This document shows positions 21,959 through 23,354 of a DNA stretch of 23,354 nucleotides, piece after piece (position 1 is the first letter of the stretch; every line of letters starts with the position of its first letter). The stretch is taken from NCBI GenBank assembly GCA_030041195.1, contig JASHOI010000133.1:1-23354 (forward strand). Direction: 5' to 3'. Position numbers and translations under genes: made by a program. This DNA is from Streptosporangiaceae bacterium. GTDB taxonomy: Bacteria; Actinomycetota; Actinomycetes; Streptosporangiales; Streptosporangiaceae. Below the pieces are notes generated by a model that saw only the letters and a program-made list of their open reading frames with translations, had not been told where the DNA came from and ran no database searches.

Positions 21959-22753
21959 TCAGACGTCGGGGATGCCGAGGTCGAGGTTGGGGCGGTCCAG
22001 GCCGCCGTCGACCTCGAGGATCTTTCCGGTGACATAGCCGCCGGCGGGCGAGACCAGGAACAGCACGGCCGCGGCGACGTCCTCCGGGTCGCCGATCCGC
22101 CGCAACGGGGTCGACCGCTCCATCTGGCCCCGCAGCTCGTCGTTGGTGAGGACGATGTCGAGCGCCGAAGTCGCGACCGACCCGACCGCGACCGCGTTGA
22201 CCCGGATCCTCGGCGCCAGGTCGGCCGCGGCGAGCCGGGTGTAGTGGGAAAGCGCCGCCTTGGCCGTGCCGTACGCCAGATAGCCGCGGCCCGGGACCCG
22301 CCCGACCACCGAGGAGATGTTGACCACGGCGCCGCCCTGGCCCGGCGAGGCCAGCAGATGCGGCACGGCCGCCTGGGTGAGGCTGTGCGCGGTCTCCACG
22401 TTGAACGCGAACGCGCGCTCCAGGTGCCGGGGCTTGGTCGCCAGGAACGGCCGCGGCATCGCGCCGCCGACGTTGTTGACCACGATGTCCAGCCGCCCGA
22501 ACGCGCCCACAGCGGCCTCGGCCAGGCCCGCGGCGGCGTCGAGGTCGCTCAGGTCGGCGGGGACGACGACCGCCCGCCGCCCGGCGGCCTCGATCTCGCG
22601 CGCCACCTTGGCAAGCTGGTCCTCGGTACGCGCGGAGATCAGCACGTCGGCGCCGGCCTCGGCAAGCGCGATCGCGGTGGCCGCGCCGATACCCCGGCCG
22701 GCGCCGGTCACCACCGCTGCGCGGCCGGTCACACGAAAGCGATCCAAGATCAT
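21959..22753 (-). CDS. Short-chain dehydrogenase/reductase, probable KstR-regulon member
   Basis: A 264-residue classical SDR oxidoreductase. The Rossmann dinucleotide motif is TGAGRGIG (residues 16-23), NNVGG (93-97) replaces the usual NNAG, the catalytic set is Asn119, Ser147/148, Tyr161 and Lys165 in YGTAK, and the C terminus has [14 protein letters not shown]. Arg42 after the second strand (SARTEDQL) suggests NADP(H) preference. The ATG at 22751-22753 follows AGGGA at 7 nt; the longer frame to 22888 runs through the promoter. A KstR-type operator in the promoter suggests a role in steroid or related lipid breakdown. It converges on the response regulator gene with a 120-bp gap in which I see nothing clear. 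Confidence 0.92.
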   Translation of the reverse strand: MILDRFRVTGRAAVVTGAGRGIGAATAIALAEAGADVLISARTEDQLAKVAREIEAAGRRAVVVPADLSDLDAAAGLAEAAVGAFGRLDIVVNNVGGAMPRPFLATKPRHLERAFAFNVETAHSLTQAAVPHLLASPGQGGAVVNISSVVGRVPGRGYLAYGTAKAALSHYTRLAAADLAPRIRVNAVAVGSVATSALDIVLTNDELRGQMERSTPLRRIGDPEDVAAAVLFLVSPAGGYVTGKILEVDGGLDRPNLDLGIPDV

Positions 22754-22781
22754 GAGCCGTCCCTGCCTGTCGAGTGCGGTA

Positions 22782-22810
22782 AGCCTACGGACAACTAGAA
22801 CACGTTTCAA
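22782..22810 (-). promoter_or_regulatory. Promoter of the SDR gene
   Basis: On the minus strand TTGAAA (22805-22810) is followed after 17 bp by TAGGCT (22782-22787), about 29 bp upstream of the ATG. Both hexamers fit the housekeeping consensus for actinobacteria (TTGNNN and TANNNT). Confidence 0.55.
22796..22809. promoter_or_regulatory. KstR-type operator overlapping the SDR promoter
   Basis: TAGAACACGTTTCA matches every fixed position of the KstR motif TNNAACNNGTTNNA known from the cholesterol regulon of mycobacteria and rhodococci. It overlaps the -35 of the SDR promoter, a natural position for repression. Confidence 0.65.
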
Positions 22811-22827
22811 TTCGCCGGGCAGGGGAT

Positions 22828-23006
22828 GGGCTACGCGCGGAGGGGGGCTTCGCGCGGAGCGGTGGCCGTTGCGGGAAGAGGTGGGCATCGCGGGGAGGCG
22901 GGCATCGCAGGGAGGCGGGCTTCGCGGGGAGAGGTGGGCTTCGCGGAGAGAGGTGGGCGTCGCGGGGAGAGTTGGGCGCCGCGGGGAGGGGGGCTTCGCG
23001 GCGGGG
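22828..23006. repeat. Tandem array of ten 16-19-bp units
   Basis: Ten imperfect units with consensus GGGCWTCGCGGGGAGAGGT. Units 6 and 7 (22917-22954) differ by one base; unit length alternates between 19 bp and a 17-bp form lacking the end, with shorter units at the edges. The array is strongly purine-biased on the plus strand. Mixed unit lengths rule out a conserved coding repeat. It fills the space between the SDR promoter and the next gene. Confidence 0.85.
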
Positions 23007-23079
23007 TAGGGGCGGTCACATTCCGGCTGTTCCTGGGGTCATCGGAATGAGTGAGGGAAGCGGAAGGAGATGAGCGAGG

Positions 23080-23354
23080 ATGGCGCGCACGCTGAGCTTG
23101 ATCGTCCGCAACGTCGTGTTCACGATCGTGGTGCCGGGGCTGGGCGGGGTCTGGGCGCCGTGGCGGATCGCGACCGATCACGGGGACGCGGTCTCGCCCG
23201 CCGCGTGGCCCGCGGCCCTGGTCATCGCGGCCGGGGCTGCCCTGTACGCGTGGTGTGTCTGGAACTTCGCGGCGGTGGGGCACGGCACGCCCGGCCCGTG
23301 GGACGCGCCGCAGCGCGTCGTCGCGACCGGGCCGTACCGCTGGGTGCGCAACCC
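23080..23354 (+). CDS. Isoprenylcysteine carboxyl methyltransferase-like membrane protein, N-terminal 91 residues (partial)
   Basis: The frame is open to the window edge. After a hydrophobic segment (about residues 8-27) and a second one (about 43-64), the protein reads GTPGPWDAPQRVVATGPYRWVRN (in two blocks from residue 70), the typical loop of the ICMT/PEMT family in which the GPYRxVRNP motif begins the S-adenosylmethionine-binding part. Bacterial members methylate unknown small molecules or lipids. The ATG at 23080 follows GAAGGAG (23063-23069) by 10 nt. The function beyond the family is not predictable. Confidence 0.85.
   Translation, partial: MARTLSLIVRNVVFTIVVPGLGGVWAPWRIATDHGDAVSPAAWPAALVIAAGAALYAWCVWNFAAVGHGTPGPWDAPQRVVATGPYRWVRN

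Overview
This is a chromosomal stretch from a high-GC Gram-positive bacterium, almost certainly a filamentous or soil actinomycete. The evidence is the very high G+C in third codon positions, frequent GTG starts, a probable F420-dependent luciferase-like oxidoreductase, a MocR regulator, an ECF41-type sigma factor fragment, DHA2 drug exporters and an ABC transporter plus NarL-type two-component operon. I cannot name the genus. I see no rRNA, tRNA, CRISPR array, transposase or phage gene.

Layout. (1) 1-3248: a DHA2 exporter running off the left edge is divergent from a four-gene operon (SRPBCC protein, ArsR regulator, DUF899 thioredoxin-like protein, VOC protein). The shared 181-bp intergenic region holds four copies of a 17-bp dyad laid over two mirror-image promoters. 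(2) 3259-5072, minus strand: signal peptidase I, preceded by an ECF41-type sigma factor that has lost its sigma-4 domain in frame but still sits behind a textbook ECF41-type promoter. (3) 5456-7742: a membrane-anchored endonuclease/exonuclease/phosphatase protein, converging on a PEP-mutase/isocitrate-lyase-family gene and an AhpD-like carboxymuconolactone decarboxylase. (4) 7789-10466: a MocR regulator divergent from the AhpD-like gene, a small conserved actinobacterial protein, and an LLM oxidoreductase. (5) 10510-12153: an exported, C-terminally anchored beta-propeller protein. (6) 12631-17220: a second DHA2 exporter, then molybdate transporter modABC and a molbindin (mop). (7) 17446-21838: TrmO-like tRNA methyltransferase, then an operon of ABC ATPase, ABC permease, histidine kinase and NarL-type response regulator. 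(8) 21959-23354: a short-chain dehydrogenase behind a KstR-type operator, and the start of an isoprenylcysteine-methyltransferase-like gene.

How the genes work together. The clearest units are the ArsR/SRPBCC cassette with its divergent exporter, the molybdate uptake and storage cluster, and the ABC exporter with its own sensor-regulator pair. The SDR gene probably belongs to a steroid or fatty-acid catabolic regulon whose other members lie elsewhere.

The most unusual material is mostly outside genes: the four-operator divergent switch, the sigma-4-less ECF41 gene with an intact cognate-type promoter, two related dyad elements (about 12463 and 16836) that look like one dispersed repeat family, mutually exclusive stems in the mop leader, the KstR-type operator, and two intergenic tandem arrays (16-bp and 17-19-bp units).
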